Positions 18,058 through 26,712 of a stretch of 64,000 nucleotides of DNA are shown here, in pieces. Below the pieces are notes generated by a model. That model saw nothing but the letters and a program-made list of their open reading frames with translations. It was not told where the DNA came from and searched no databases. The DNA comes from Streptomyces sp. NBC_01298 (GTDB taxonomy: Bacteria; Actinomycetota; Actinomycetes; Streptomycetales; Streptomycetaceae). The translations under genes were made by a program, and so were the position numbers. Numbering within the stretch: position 1 is the first letter of the stretch; each line of letters begins with the position of its first letter. Location of the stretch: the NCBI RefSeq assembly GCF_035978755.1, contig NZ_CP108414.1, positions 2,914,001 to 2,978,000 of the forward strand, read 5' to 3'.

Positions 18058-18576
18058 ATGACTGCCACAGAATCCGCCCACCGCACCGCCCCTCCCCTCA
18101 CCGGGAGCGAGCGCGAGACGCTCCGCGCGTACCTCGATTTCCACCGGGCCACCCTCGCCTGGAAGTGCGAGGGCCTCACCGACGAGGAGCTGCGCCGCCA
18201 GGCGTCCCCGCCCTCCACGCTGTCGCTGCTCGGGCTGGTCCGCCACATGGCGGAGGTGGAGCGGCACTGGTTCCGGCGCACCTTCGGCGGGGCGGACGTC
18301 CCCCACCTGTGGTCGGACACCCACGATTTCCAGGCCGCCTACGACGCCTCCGGCTCGACCCGCGCCGAGGCCTTCGCGGCCTGGCGTGCGGAGGTCGAGC
18401 ACTCCCGCGCGGTGGAGGAGGCCGCCGAGTCCCTGGAGGTGACGGTGCGCGTCGAGAAGTGGGAGGAGGACGCCTCGCTGCGCCTGCTCATGCTGCACAT
18501 GATCCACGAGTACGCCCGCCACAACGGCCACGCGGACTTCCTCCGCGAGGCCGTCGACGGAGCCACGGGCGCGTGA
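18058..18576 (+). CDS. DinB family (DUF664) protein
   Basis: 172 residues, a four-helix-bundle DinB/DUF664 protein related to mycothiol- and bacillithiol-dependent enzymes. The metal-binding His residues expected of the fold are present in VRHMAEVE and MIHEYARHNGH. The start is the ATG at 18058; no Shine-Dalgarno is visible, so leaderless translation is possible. It is divergent from the ClC gene and convergent with the alpha/beta hydrolase gene. A thiol-dependent transferase role is the family expectation, not demonstrated here. Confidence 0.85.
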   Translation: MTATESAHRTAPPLTGSERETLRAYLDFHRATLAWKCEGLTDEELRRQASPPSTLSLLGLVRHMAEVERHWFRRTFGGADVPHLWSDTHDFQAAYDASGSTRAEAFAAWRAEVEHSRAVEEAAESLEVTVRVEKWEEDASLRLLMLHMIHEYARHNGHADFLREAVDGATGA

Positions 18577-18612
18577 CCGCCCCACCACGGACTTCGGCGG
18601 ACACCCGCCCGC

Positions 18613-19434
18613 TCACCCCCGATGCGCCGGGAGCTCCGGAAGGTCCGGGAGCTCCGCCAGGAATCCGGTGACCAGGTCGGCCCACTCCTGCGGGCGTTCC
18701 ACGAACGGGAGGTGCCCGGTGGGCAGTTCCGCCCACCGCGCGCCGGGCAGCGCGTCCGCCACCGCCCGCTGGAGTTCCACCGGTACGAGGCGGTCGGCGG
18801 TGGTCGCGATCACGAGCGCGGGTACGCCCACCCGCGCGAGGTCGGCGCGCAGGTCGGCCCCCTTCACCAGGGCGGCGTGGTCCCCGCCGCCGGGCGGGAA
18901 AGCGGCGGCGGTCGCCAGGACGGCCGCCTCCAGTTGCTGGCCGGTGAGCCCCTCCAGGGCCTGCGGGCTGAGCGTGAGCGGCACGAGGAGCCGCGCGAGC
19001 AGCTCGTCCTCCCCGCGCCGGGCCAGCTCCGACCAGAGGTCGGTGATGCTGCCGAGCCACCGGCCGGCCCGCGCGAAGGTGGCGGTGAGCACGAGCGCGG
19101 TGACCCGCTCCGGGTACCGGGCGGCGATGCGCACGGCGACGTTCCCGCCGAGGGAGTAGCCGAGCACGGCGAACCGCTCCAGCCCCTCGGCATCGGCGGC
19201 GGCGACCAACTGGTCTGCGAGTGCGTCCAGTTCGAGCGGCCCCGAGGCGCGCGGGGTGTCTCCCGTGCCCGGGTAGTCGACACCGACGACGGTGTACTCC
19301 TCGGCGAGGGCATCGAGGATCGGACCGAAGTTCGACTCGACCGAACCGCCTCCGCCATGGGCGAGGAGCAGTCCGGGGCCACCGCTCTCCTTGCGGACGG
19401 TGCGGGCATAACTGCTGGTCAGTGCGGCACCCAT
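18613..19434 (-). CDS. Alpha/beta hydrolase
   Basis: 273 residues with the canonical alpha/beta-hydrolase layout. The oxyanion motif is LLLAHGGGGS, the nucleophile Ser is in VLGYSLGGN, the acid is probably in the IATTADRLVPVE segment, and the His is in LPTGHLPFVERP. No signal peptide is present. The start is the ATG at 19434. Immediately upstream are two copies of a TAGCGRTCGATA-type half-palindrome facing each other, probably a TetR-type operator. The regulator itself is not in the window. The substrate is unknown. Confidence 0.9.
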   Translation of the reverse strand: MGAALTSSYARTVRKESGGPGLLLAHGGGGSVESNFGPILDALAEEYTVVGVDYPGTGDTPRASGPLELDALADQLVAAADAEGLERFAVLGYSLGGNVAVRIAARYPERVTALVLTATFARAGRWLGSITDLWSELARRGEDELLARLLVPLTLSPQALEGLTGQQLEAAVLATAAAFPPGGGDHAALVKGADLRADLARVGVPALVIATTADRLVPVELQRAVADALPGARWAELPTGHLPFVERPQEWADLVTGFLAELPDLPELPAHRG

Positions 19435-19453
19435 GAGGGATCCCCCTAGTTCC

Positions 19454-19504
19454 GTAGCGGTCGATACAGAAAGAACCGTACCCGATTAAACTATCGATCG
19501 CTAC
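19454..19504. promoter_or_regulatory. Paired TetR-type operator upstream of the hydrolase
   Basis: GTAGCGGTCGATA (19454-19466) and TATCGATCGCTAC (19492-19504) form an inverted repeat with one mismatch and 25 bp between. Each arm is itself nearly palindromic around CGATCG. The arrangement suggests two dimer sites in the promoter of the gene starting at 19434. Confidence 0.5.
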
Positions 19505-19538
19505 AGAATTCGGCCGCCCGTCGAGCGGGGCGGAGCCG

Positions 19539-20096
19539 TTACGTCCTTCGCGCGGGCGGCGCCGCCGTCGCCGACTCCCCGCCCGACACCCCGAGGTCGG
19601 CCCGCATCGCCGCCCGCATCACCCGGAGCGGTTCCCAGACGCCTTGTTGGGCTTCGCCCGCGGCCTCCATCGACTCACCCGGGTCGGGGGCGCCCCGCTC
19701 CAGGCGCTTCACCTGCCCGTAGACCGCCGTCAGGGCATGGTGGACCACCGCCGCGAGGGTGAGGACGGGGTCGGGCGCGACCATCTGCGCCTCGGAGTAG
19801 CGGTCGCGGAAGGCGTCCTTCGCCGCGTCGAGCGCGACCCGGTCGGCGTCCTCGACCCGGCGTTCCCGCAGGGTGTGCAGATGCTGGTTGAGGGCCGTGG
19901 TGAACTGCCGGGCCTCCCGGTTGAGGTCCGCGTAGCAGGTGCGCCGCAACTGCAGGTTCTCGCGCGCCACTTCGTGCCTGCGCACGAGTTCGATCTCCCG
20001 GGCCTTCCCGCGCGCCGCGCCGCGCTGGGTGAGCAGTGCGGCGCCCAACGTGCCCGCGACGCCCGCCACGGCGATCACCATCGCACCGATCTCCAC
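19539..20096 (-). CDS. Hypothetical protein with N-terminal membrane anchor and helical domain
   Basis: 185 residues. Residues 6-24 (MVIAVAGVAGTLGAALL) form one membrane segment. The rest is charged and helical, with coiled-coil character around 35-60 (KAREIELVRRHEVARENLQ). The tail is Ala/Thr-rich. The arrangement is type I or II single-pass with a large cytoplasmic part. I do not recognise the family; similar anchored helical proteins are common in Streptomyces. The start is the GTG at 20096 with GGGGGA close upstream, or the ATG at 20081. It is divergent from the Ser/Thr kinase gene, so a functional link is possible but unproven. Confidence 0.7.
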   Translation of the reverse strand: MEIGAMVIAVAGVAGTLGAALLTQRGAARGKAREIELVRRHEVARENLQLRRTCYADLNREARQFTTALNQHLHTLRERRVEDADRVALDAAKDAFRDRYSEAQMVAPDPVLTLAAVVHHALTAVYGQVKRLERGAPDPGESMEAAGEAQQGVWEPLRVMRAAMRADLGVSGGESATAAPPARRT

Positions 20097-20131
20097 CGTT
20101 CCCCCGCCTCAGTCCGACGCAATCCGCCCCA

Positions 20132-20213
20132 GTTGACCTGCCCCGCGCCCAGTCTGCCCGACCCCTGCCCGTTGACCCCCAAAAAGGGGTGTGCGGGCCG
20201 ATTCCCATTGACC
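20132..20213 (+). repeat. Three TTGACC repeats upstream of the kinase gene
   Basis: (G/A)TTGACC occurs at 20132, 20171 and 20207, and TTGACC recurs at the start codon itself (20272). Spacings are 39, 36 and 65 bp. The copies may be regulator sites or -35 elements. Their number in 140 bp is unusual, but the function is unknown. Confidence 0.35.
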
Positions 20214-20271
20214 CCGCCAACCACCGCACGGGAAGCTGATCCCCACTCAAACACTCGGCGCTGGGGGGAAA

Positions 20272-22170
20272 TTGACCAGCCAGAATCTGCACATCGGCCC
20301 GGACGCGGCAGCGGACCGCTACCGCTTGCTCCGGGCCATCGGGCGCGGCGGGGAGGCCGTGCTCTATCTCGCGGAGATCGAGCTCGCGGGAGGATCCGAG
20401 CCCGTCGTCGTGAAGGTGCTCGACTCCAAGACCACGATCACCCCGGACGTCTTCGACCGGATCAGCCAGAAGTGGAACGAGCAGGCGGAACTGCTGCGCT
20501 TCGTCCACCGGCCGGGCGTCGTGGGCGTGCGGGAGCATTTCGAGGGGCCGCCGATCCACCGGCCCGGGGAGTCCTCGACGCTGACCGGGCGGGCCCTGGT
20601 CCTGGTCATGAACCACGTCGACGGACTCGACCTGCGCGACTGGCGGGCCGAGCGGACCCTCGCCACGGCCGCCGAGCGGCGCGAAGTGATGCGCACGCTG
20701 GAGCAGTTGGCCGACGTACTGGACTGGCTCCACTCGGGGAAGGCCACCCCCTCCGGGCGCCAGGTGATCCACGGCGACCTGTCGCCCGGCAATGTCATGG
20801 TCGACGCGCACGGGCAGGCCACCCTGGTGGACTTCGGCCTCAGCAAGCTGACCGCCGACCACCAGACGGCGGAGGTGTGGTTCACCCAGGGCTACGCGGC
20901 GCCGGAGGTCTTCGAGGGCAAGCGCACCCCGGGCGCGGACCGGTACGCCTTCGGGGCCATCGCGTACTTCCTGCTCAGCGGGGAGTCCCCGCCCTCTACG
21001 CCCGAGCTGCTGGCGGGGGCCCTCGTACGGCTGCCGCAGTTCGCGGTACTGGACGCGGAGCAGCGGGCGCGGATCGCCTCCATCTACGCCGCCGATCCGC
21101 TGAAGCGTCCGCTGAACCTGGCGGGCTGGATGAAGGACATCCGCCGCGCGGTGGTGTCCACGACCAGCTCCACCTCTCAGCGAGTGGTGCGGGACGCGGT
21201 GCCGGCGCCCCCGGTGACTCCTCCGGCGGCGCCGCCTAGGCCCGTGGCCCCGCCCCAGCAGCCCTCGCAGCCGCCGGTGGCCGCGGCGGCGGCCCCGGCC
21301 GTGCCCGCGAATCCCCCGGCGAATCCCCCGGCGCAGCCGGAGTACACGCCACCGCCCACCCAGCCCGCGTACACCCCCTCGCCCACCGAGCCGGTGTACG
21401 CCCCGCCGCCCGTACAGGCGAGCGTGCCGCCGGGGTACGGTCCGGCGGCTCCCGTGACCGTCTCCTCCGCGGAGCCGGTCCCCGCGCCACCCCCGCGCAA
21501 GCGCAAGCGGCGTACCGGGCTGGTGCTCGGGGTGGTGCTGGCCGTCCTGCTCGTCGCCGGCGGCGCGGTGGCCGGCGTCAAGCTGCTCGGGGACAAGGAG
21601 GACTCCGACGGCTCGAACACGGCCGGCGGCGGGGACAAGGCCGCCTCCTCCCCCTCCGTACCCGAGAGTCCGACACCCGCGCCCTCGCCCTCGCCCAGTC
21701 CGTCGGCGTCCGAGTCCGACTCCCCCGCCACCCAGCCGACGGGGACCGGCTCGCCCCCGTCGGGGATCGCGCCGGACGTCAAGGCGGCCGACCTCACCGT
21801 CATGGGCCCGGTCAACGACGACCTGGGCGGATTCGACGTCGGACCCGCCAAGATCAACACCACGCAGTACGGGGCCGCGTTCATCCAGCAGAGCAGCTGC
21901 AACTTCGACGCCCAGACCGAGTTCGACCTCAACCGGGCATGGAAGACGCTGGAGTTCACCGCGGGGATCGACGACGGCTCGACGAACGAGAAGGGGCGGG
22001 TGACCATCTCGCTCGACGGCCAGCCCGCCGCCTTCTCCGAACTCGTGGAACTGGGCAAGCCGATCACCCGCACGGTGGACGTGAGCGGCGCCCTGCGGCT
22101 GCGCATCAAGGTGGACAAGGGCTGCGACAACGGCACGGTCGTCATCGCCGCCCCCCAGCTCAAGCGCTGA
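20272..22170 (+). CDS. Membrane Ser/Thr protein kinase with C-terminal extracytoplasmic domain
   Basis: 632 residues. The N-terminal kinase domain (about 15-290) has GRGGEAVLY in the glycine loop, Lys in VVVKVLD, the catalytic loop HGDLSPGNVM and the metal motif DFG. HGD in place of HRD marks a non-RD kinase. A Pro-rich linker (about 305-405) precedes KRKRR and one membrane helix (about 415-437). The outer part has a Ser/Pro stretch and a beta-sandwich-like domain resembling NPCBM-type modules. The protein appears to start at a TTG at 20272 just after GGGGGGAAA; no nearby ATG or GTG fits. It probably senses envelope or external cues and phosphorylates cytoplasmic targets. Confidence 0.88.
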   Translation: MTSQNLHIGPDAAADRYRLLRAIGRGGEAVLYLAEIELAGGSEPVVVKVLDSKTTITPDVFDRISQKWNEQAELLRFVHRPGVVGVREHFEGPPIHRPGESSTLTGRALVLVMNHVDGLDLRDWRAERTLATAAERREVMRTLEQLADVLDWLHSGKATPSGRQVIHGDLSPGNVMVDAHGQATLVDFGLSKLTADHQTAEVWFTQGYAAPEVFEGKRTPGADRYAFGAIAYFLLSGESPPSTPELLAGALVRLPQFAVLDAEQRARIASIYAADPLKRPLNLAGWMKDIRRAVVSTTSSTSQRVVRDAVPAPPVTPPAAPPRPVAPPQQPSQPPVAAAAAPAVPANPPANPPAQPEYTPPPTQPAYTPSPTEPVYAPPPVQASVPPGYGPAAPVTVSSAEPVPAPPPRKRKRRTGLVLGVVLAVLLVAGGAVAGVKLLGDKEDSDGSNTAGGGDKAASSPSVPESPTPAPSPSPSPSASESDSPATQPTGTGSPPSGIAPDVKAADLTVMGPVNDDLGGFDVGPAKINTTQYGAAFIQQSSCNFDAQTEFDLNRAWKTLEFTAGIDDGSTNEKGRVTISLDGQPAAFSELVELGKPITRTVDVSGALRLRIKVDKGCDNGTVVIAAPQLKR

Positions 22171-22190
22171 CGCACCACGGACCGCGTACG

Positions 22191-22232
22191 CGCGGCGGCC
22201 CCGCACCGGAGAACCGGTGCGGGGCCGCCGCG
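22191..22232. terminator. Bidirectional terminator between the kinase gene and gatB
   Basis: Perfect 19-bp stem (22191-22209 with 22214-22232) and a GAAA-like AGAA loop between convergent genes. It lies 20 bp after the kinase stop and 21 bp before the gatB stop, so it can end both transcripts. Confidence 0.85.
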
Positions 22233-22253
22233 TGCGTACGTCCGTACGGGGAA

Positions 22254-23762
22254 CTACTCGGAGACGCCCAGGCGCTCCAGGATGAGCTCCTTGACGCGGG
22301 CGGCGTCCGCCTGGCCGCGGGTGGTCTTCATGACCGCTCCGACCAGTGCGCCGACCGCGGCGACCTTGCCGCCGCGGATCTTGTCGGCGATGCCCGCGTT
22401 GCCCGCGATGGCCTCGTCCACGGCCGCGCCGAGCGCGCCCTCGTCCGAGACGACCTTCAGGCCGCGCTTCTCGACGACCTCGTCCGGGGTGCCCTCGCCG
22501 GCGAGGACGCCTTCGAGGACCTGGCGGGCCAGCTTGTCGTTGAGCTCGCCGGCCGCCACCAGGGCCGCGACGCGCGCGACCTGGACGGGGGTGATGGGCA
22601 GCTCGTCGACGACGACGCCCTGCTCGTTGGCGTTGCGCGCCAGCTCGCCCATCCACCACTTGCGGGCGGCGGTCGAGTCGGCGCCGGCCTCGATCGTGGC
22701 GACGATGGAGTCCACCGCGCCCGCGTTGAGGATCGACTGCATGTCGTGCTCGGTGACGCCCCACTCCTGGAGGAGGCGGTTGCGGCGCGCGCGCGGCATC
22801 TCCGGGAGACCGGAGCGCAGCTCCTCGACCCAGGTGCGGGCCGGGGCGATCGGGACCAGGTCGGGCTCCGGGAAGTACCGGTAGTCCTCGGCGTTGTCCT
22901 TGATGCGGCCGGCCGTGGTGGAGCCGTCCTCCTCGTGGAAGTGCCGGGTCTCCTGCACGATCGAGCCGCCGGAGGAGAGCACCGCCGCGTGGCGCTGGAT
23001 CTCGAAGCGGGCGGCGCGCTCGACGGAACGCAGCGAGTTGACGTTCTTCGTCTCGCTGCGGGTGCCCATGGGCACCTCGGGGCTGGTGCGCAGCGACAGG
23101 TTGACGTCGCAGCGCATCTGGCCCTTGTCCATGCGGGCCTCGGAGACGCCGAGCGCCTTGATGACCTCGCGCAGCTCGGCGACGTACGCCTTGGCCACCT
23201 CGGGGGCGCGCTCGCCGGCGCCCTCGATCGGCTTGGTGACGATCTCGATGAGGGGAATGCCGGCGCGGTTGTAGTCCAGCAGCGAGTGGGACGCGCCGTG
23301 GATGCGACCGGTGGCGCCGCCGACGTGCAGCGACTTGCCGGTGTCCTCCTCCATGTGGGCGCGCTCGATCTCCACGCGGAAGATCTCGCCGTCCTCCAGC
23401 TGCACGTCGAGGAAGCCGTTGAAGGCGATCGGCTCGTCGTACTGGGAGGTCTGGAAGTTCTTCGGCATGTCCGGGTAGAAGTAGTTCTTCCGGGCGAAGC
23501 GGCACCACTCGGCGATCTCGCAGTTCAGCGCGAGACCGATCTTGATGGCCGACTCGATGCCGATCTCGTTGACGACCGGCAGCGCGCCGGGCAGGCCGAG
23601 ACAGACCGGGCAGGTCTGCGAGTTGGGCTCGGCGCCCAGCTCGGTCGAGCAGCCGCAGAACATCTTGGTCTTCGTGCCGAGCTCGACATGGACCTCGAGG
23701 CCCATGACGGGGTCGTACGACGCGAGGGCGTCCTCGTACGACAGCAGTTCAATGGCAGTCAC
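22254..23762 (-). CDS. gatB: Asp-tRNA(Asn)/Glu-tRNA(Gln) amidotransferase subunit B
   Basis: 502 residues, full length for GatB. This subunit activates the side-chain carboxylate of mischarged Glu-tRNA(Gln) or Asp-tRNA(Asn) and accepts ammonia from GatA. The kinase-like domain starts with [20 protein letters not shown] and has the Cys cluster completed by CPVCLGLPG. The C-terminal YqeY-like helical tail binds the tRNA. The start is the GTG at 23762 with AGAGGG upstream. It is the last gene of the gatC-gatA-small protein-gatB operon, 15 bp after the small gene. Glutaminyl-tRNA formation by this route is normal in actinobacteria. Confidence 0.97.
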   Translation of the reverse strand: MTAIELLSYEDALASYDPVMGLEVHVELGTKTKMFCGCSTELGAEPNSQTCPVCLGLPGALPVVNEIGIESAIKIGLALNCEIAEWCRFARKNYFYPDMPKNFQTSQYDEPIAFNGFLDVQLEDGEIFRVEIERAHMEEDTGKSLHVGGATGRIHGASHSLLDYNRAGIPLIEIVTKPIEGAGERAPEVAKAYVAELREVIKALGVSEARMDKGQMRCDVNLSLRTSPEVPMGTRSETKNVNSLRSVERAARFEIQRHAAVLSSGGSIVQETRHFHEEDGSTTAGRIKDNAEDYRYFPEPDLVPIAPARTWVEELRSGLPEMPRARRNRLLQEWGVTEHDMQSILNAGAVDSIVATIEAGADSTAARKWWMGELARNANEQGVVVDELPITPVQVARVAALVAAGELNDKLARQVLEGVLAGEGTPDEVVEKRGLKVVSDEGALGAAVDEAIAGNAGIADKIRGGKVAAVGALVGAVMKTTRGQADAARVKELILERLGVSE

Positions 23763-23777
23763 AGTGGAAATTCCCTC

Positions 23778-24029
23778 TCAGCCCAGCAGGACGTCGTCGT
23801 CGCCGAGACGCTTCAGCTCGCGGTACAGGATCGCGAGGCCGGTGACGATGGCGGCGGCGGACACGACGGCGTCGATCAGCTTCAGCGTGTCGTGCTCGGT
23901 GCGGGCCTTCTTGGCCTGCTTGACCACGCTGAGGGCACCGAAGGCGGTGGTGCCGATCGACAGGTACGTACCGGACTTGGACTTCCTGAAGCCCTTGGCC
24001 TTGGACAGCGCGTTCGTATGGGAACTCAC
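23778..24029 (-). CDS. Small membrane protein within the gat operon
   Basis: 83 residues with two moderately hydrophobic segments (about 24-38 and 53-68) separated by [12 protein letters not shown], plus basic N-terminal and acidic C-terminal ends. It starts at the GTG at 24029, which overlaps the gatA stop in GTGA, so translation is coupled to gatA. gatB begins 15 bp after its stop. I believe the arrangement recurs in Streptomyces, but I cannot name a function. Its location suggests a conserved co-expressed accessory of the amidotransferase, or merely a passenger. Confidence 0.8.
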   Translation of the reverse strand: MSSHTNALSKAKGFRKSKSGTYLSIGTTAFGALSVVKQAKKARTEHDTLKLIDAVVSAAAIVTGLAILYRELKRLGDDDVLLG

Positions 24030-25537
24030 AGCGACGGAGCCTCCTCAAGCAGCGGGTGACCCCAGCGCTCGACGAAGGCGGCCTCGACGGCGGCACCGAC
24101 CTTGTACAGCCGGTCGTCCTTCATCGCCGGGGCGATGATCTGGAGCCCGACCGGGAGACCGTCCTCCGGAGCCAGGCCGCAGGGCAGCGACATGGCGGAG
24201 TTGCCGGCCAGGTTGGTCGGGATGGTGCACAGGTCGGCGAGGTACATCGCCAGCGGGTCGTCGGTGCGCTCACCGATCGCGAAGGCGGTGGTGGGCGTGG
24301 TCGGGGAGACGATCACGTCGACCTGCTCGAAGGCCTTCTCGAAGTCCCGCGTGATGAGCGTGCGGACCTTCTGGGCGGAGCCGTAGTACGCGTCGTAGTA
24401 GCCGGAGCTGAGCGCGTAGGTACCGAGGATGATGCGGCGCTTGACCTCGTCGCCGAAACCGGCTTCGCGGGTCAGCGCGGTGACGTCCTCGGCGGACTTG
24501 GTGCCGTCGTCGCCGACGCGCAGGCCGTAGCGCATGGCGTCGAAGCGGGCCAGGTTCGAGGAGCACTCGGACGGCGCGATGAGGTAGTACGCGGCCATCG
24601 CGAGGTCGAAGGACGGGCAGTCCAGCTCCACGATCTCGGCGCCGAGCTCGCCCAGGAGGGCGACGGACTCGTTGAACCGCTGGACGACGCCGGCCTGGTA
24701 GCCCTCGCCGGCGAACTGCTTGACGACACCGACGCGCATGCCGGCGACGGAGCCGCTCAGGGCCGCCTCGACGACCGGCGGGACCGGGGCGTCGATGGAC
24801 GTGGAGTCCATCGGGTCGTGGCCGGCGATGACCTCGTGGAGGAGGGCCGCGTCCAGGACCGTACGGGCGCAGGGGCCGCCCTGGTCGAGGGAGGAGGAGA
24901 AGGCCACCATGCCGTAGCGGGAGACGCCGCCGTAGGTGGGCTTCACGCCGACGGTGCCGGTGAGGGCGGCGGGCTGGCGGATGGAACCGCCGGTGTCCGT
25001 GCCGATGGCCAGCGGCGCCTGGAAGGCGGCCAGCGCGGCAGCGGAGCCGCCGCCGGAGCCGCCGGGGACGCGGGTGAGGTCCCAGGGGTTGCCGGTGGGC
25101 CCGTAGGCGCTGTTCTCGGTGGAGGACCCCATGGCGAACTCGTCCATGTTGGTCTTGCCGAGGATGACGACGTCGGCTTCCTTCAGCTTGCGCGTCAGGG
25201 TGGCGTCGTACGGCGGGATCCAGCCTTCGAGGATCTTCGAACCCACGGTCGTCGGGATCCCGACGGTGGTGAAGATGTCCTTGAGGGCGAGCGGTACGCC
25301 GGCCAGCGGGCCGAGCTTCTCGCCGCGCCCGCGCTTGGCGTCGACGGCGGCGGCCTGGGCGAGGGCGCCCTCGCGGTCGACGTGCAGGAAGGCGTTGACC
25401 TTCTCGTCGGTCGCCCCGATACGGGCCAGGTGGGCCTCGGTGACCTCGACGGCCGTGAGCTCGCCGGAGGCGATCTTCTCGGCGGTCTGGGCGGCCGTGA
25501 GCCGGATGATGTCGATGGTGCTGTTGATGTCAGCCAT
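24026..25537 (-). CDS. gatA: Asp-tRNA(Asn)/Glu-tRNA(Gln) amidotransferase subunit A
   Basis: 503-residue amidase-signature enzyme that hydrolyses glutamine and channels ammonia to GatB. The catalytic triad is evident: Lys in [10 protein letters not shown], the cis-Ser in [14 protein letters not shown] and the nucleophile Ser in the same Gly/Ser-rich stretch ([13 protein letters not shown] precedes it). The length and the N-terminal [15 protein letters not shown] are typical. The start is the ATG at 25537, five bases after the gatC stop. Its stop overlaps the GTG of the small membrane protein gene. Confidence 0.97.
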   Translation of the reverse strand: MADINSTIDIIRLTAAQTAEKIASGELTAVEVTEAHLARIGATDEKVNAFLHVDREGALAQAAAVDAKRGRGEKLGPLAGVPLALKDIFTTVGIPTTVGSKILEGWIPPYDATLTRKLKEADVVILGKTNMDEFAMGSSTENSAYGPTGNPWDLTRVPGGSGGGSAAALAAFQAPLAIGTDTGGSIRQPAALTGTVGVKPTYGGVSRYGMVAFSSSLDQGGPCARTVLDAALLHEVIAGHDPMDSTSIDAPVPPVVEAALSGSVAGMRVGVVKQFAGEGYQAGVVQRFNESVALLGELGAEIVELDCPSFDLAMAAYYLIAPSECSSNLARFDAMRYGLRVGDDGTKSAEDVTALTREAGFGDEVKRRIILGTYALSSGYYDAYYGSAQKVRTLITRDFEKAFEQVDVIVSPTTPTTAFAIGERTDDPLAMYLADLCTIPTNLAGNSAMSLPCGLAPEDGLPVGLQIIAPAMKDDRLYKVGAAVEAAFVERWGHPLLEEAPSL

Positions 25538-25542
25538 GGTGA

Positions 25543-25839
25543 TTAGTCCTCCCCCAGGATCTGCGGCACCTTGAAACGCTGCTGCTCCTGGGCGGGAGCG
25601 CCGGAAAGCGCCTGCTCGGGGGTGAGCGACGGACGGACCTCGTCCGCGCGCATGACGTTCGTCAGCGGCAGCGGGTGGGAGGTCGGCGGGACGTCTTGGT
25701 CGGCGACCTCGGAAACGCGGGCGACCGCGCCGATGATGTCGTCGAGCTGTCCAGCGAAGTGGTCGAGCTCTTCGCTCTTCAGCTCCAGACGTGCCAGCCG
25801 AGCGAGGTGGGCGACCTCCTCGCGCGTGATGCCAGGCAT
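25543..25839 (-). CDS. gatC: Asp-tRNA(Asn)/Glu-tRNA(Gln) amidotransferase subunit C
   Basis: 98 residues, the usual GatC size. This small subunit belts GatA and GatB together and stabilises GatA. Recognisable parts are the N-terminal [17 protein letters not shown] helix and the middle [17 protein letters not shown]. The ATG at 25839 is chosen because the longer open frame is non-family sequence and CAGAGGA lies upstream. It is the first gene of the operon. A possible -10 element inside a small inverted repeat lies about 45 bp upstream. Confidence 0.95.
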   Translation of the reverse strand: MPGITREEVAHLARLARLELKSEELDHFAGQLDDIIGAVARVSEVADQDVPPTSHPLPLTNVMRADEVRPSLTPEQALSGAPAQEQQRFKVPQILGED

Positions 25840-25875
25840 GCAGCGATCCTCTGGGGGTTCGGGTGTGTAGGTTTC

Positions 25876-25895
25876 GGCCCCAATCCTATGGGGCC
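25876..25895 (-). promoter_or_regulatory. Putative gatC promoter -10 inside an inverted repeat
   Basis: On the minus strand TAGGAT (plus 25883-25888) resembles a Streptomyces -10. It is exactly the six-base loop between GGCCCCA and TGGGGCC (25876-25882, 25889-25895). A factor binding the repeat would cover the -10. No convincing -35 is visible. Confidence 0.35.
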
Positions 25896-26067
25896 CCGCC
25901 CATGCCCGGCGCCCCGGTTTCCCCCCGGGGCGGTACGAAGCCCCCACGCGGGCGGATTCCGCTCCGCGGCGGGGCCGCCCGCGGCGGCGTCTACGCAGCC
26001 CGCTGCGGGTGTCCCGCCGCGCGGGGCGAAGTTCCCCGCTGCGACCCTTGCCGCTACGCGGGCGAAG

Positions 26068-26213
26068 TCCCCTACCCGCCCTTCGCCCGTTCCCCGGGCT
26101 GCGCCCGGACCCCCTGGGGCTCCGCCCCGAACCCCGCGCCTCAAACGCCGGCGGGGCTGGATTTGCTCGGGTCCGGGCGGCGCCCGGGGAACGGTGGAAG
26201 GGCGGGTAGGGGA
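26068..26213. repeat. Long intergenic inverted repeat (Streptomyces-type repeat)
   Basis: The 393-bp gap 25840-26232 has no gene. Within it, arms of about 45 bp (26068-26112 and 26169-26213) are inverted copies with a few mismatches. The outer 13 bp, TCCCCTACCCGCC and GGCGGGTAGGGGA, match perfectly. The loop contains CTCAAACGCCGGCGGGGCTGGA, a sequence I recognise as frequent between Streptomyces genes. The rest of the gap is extremely GC-rich with smaller palindromes. It may terminate gat or rmdB-operon transcription or be a dispersed repeat. Confidence 0.75.
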
Positions 26214-26232
26214 CAGCCCCGCAGGGCAGGCG

Positions 26233-26712
26233 TCAGGCGACGGCGGTCAGCTCGGCGCGGGCCGCGGTCAGCGTTTCGGGGAGGGTGGAGTGGACCGTGA
26301 GGTCCGGCCTCGAGAGGGACAGCTGCGTGATCACGTCCGCGCGTCGCGGGTAGCCGGGGTCGGCGCCGACGACCAGGCGGCGGCCCGGGGTGGCCGCGGC
26401 CGCGCCGAGTTCGTACAGGGTGATCGGCTGGACCGTGAGGGACGCATCGCATGCGGGGAACCAGAAGAGGGTGAGGTCCGCCCGCAGCAGGTGCGCGTAC
26501 TCCCAGGCGATCTGGACGTCCGTCTGCGAGGGGTCGGACACGTCGAAGTCCGCCCGCCGCGGGTTGAGCACGACGAAGTCGGCCAGCTCCCGCGCCGCCT
26601 CCGGCTGCCAGCGCGGGCAGTGCGTGATCCCGCCCGCCAGGAAGACGGACGGCGGATCCCCCGGCGCGGGCCGGTGCACCGCCGGGGCCTCCACGTACCG
26701 CACGGCCCTCAC
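26233..26712 (-). CDS. Nucleoside 2-deoxyribosyltransferase-like protein
   Basis: About 159 residues. The sequence SVFLAGGITHCPRWQ, an acidic DVQIAWEYAHLLRADLTLFWFP region and ITLYELGA, with a Glu after Tyr, resemble the nucleoside 2-deoxyribosyltransferase-like (type 2) fold, whose members cleave or exchange N-glycosidic bonds of nucleosides and nucleotides. The predicted catalytic Glu is in LYELG. The GTG start at 26712 overlaps the rmdB stop in GTGA, so the gene is translationally coupled to a c-di-GMP enzyme. That linkage suggests a nucleotide substrate, but this is inference. Confidence 0.75.
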   Translation of the reverse strand: MRAVRYVEAPAVHRPAPGDPPSVFLAGGITHCPRWQPEAARELADFVVLNPRRADFDVSDPSQTDVQIAWEYAHLLRADLTLFWFPACDASLTVQPITLYELGAAAATPGRRLVVGADPGYPRRADVITQLSLSRPDLTVHSTLPETLTAARAELTAVA

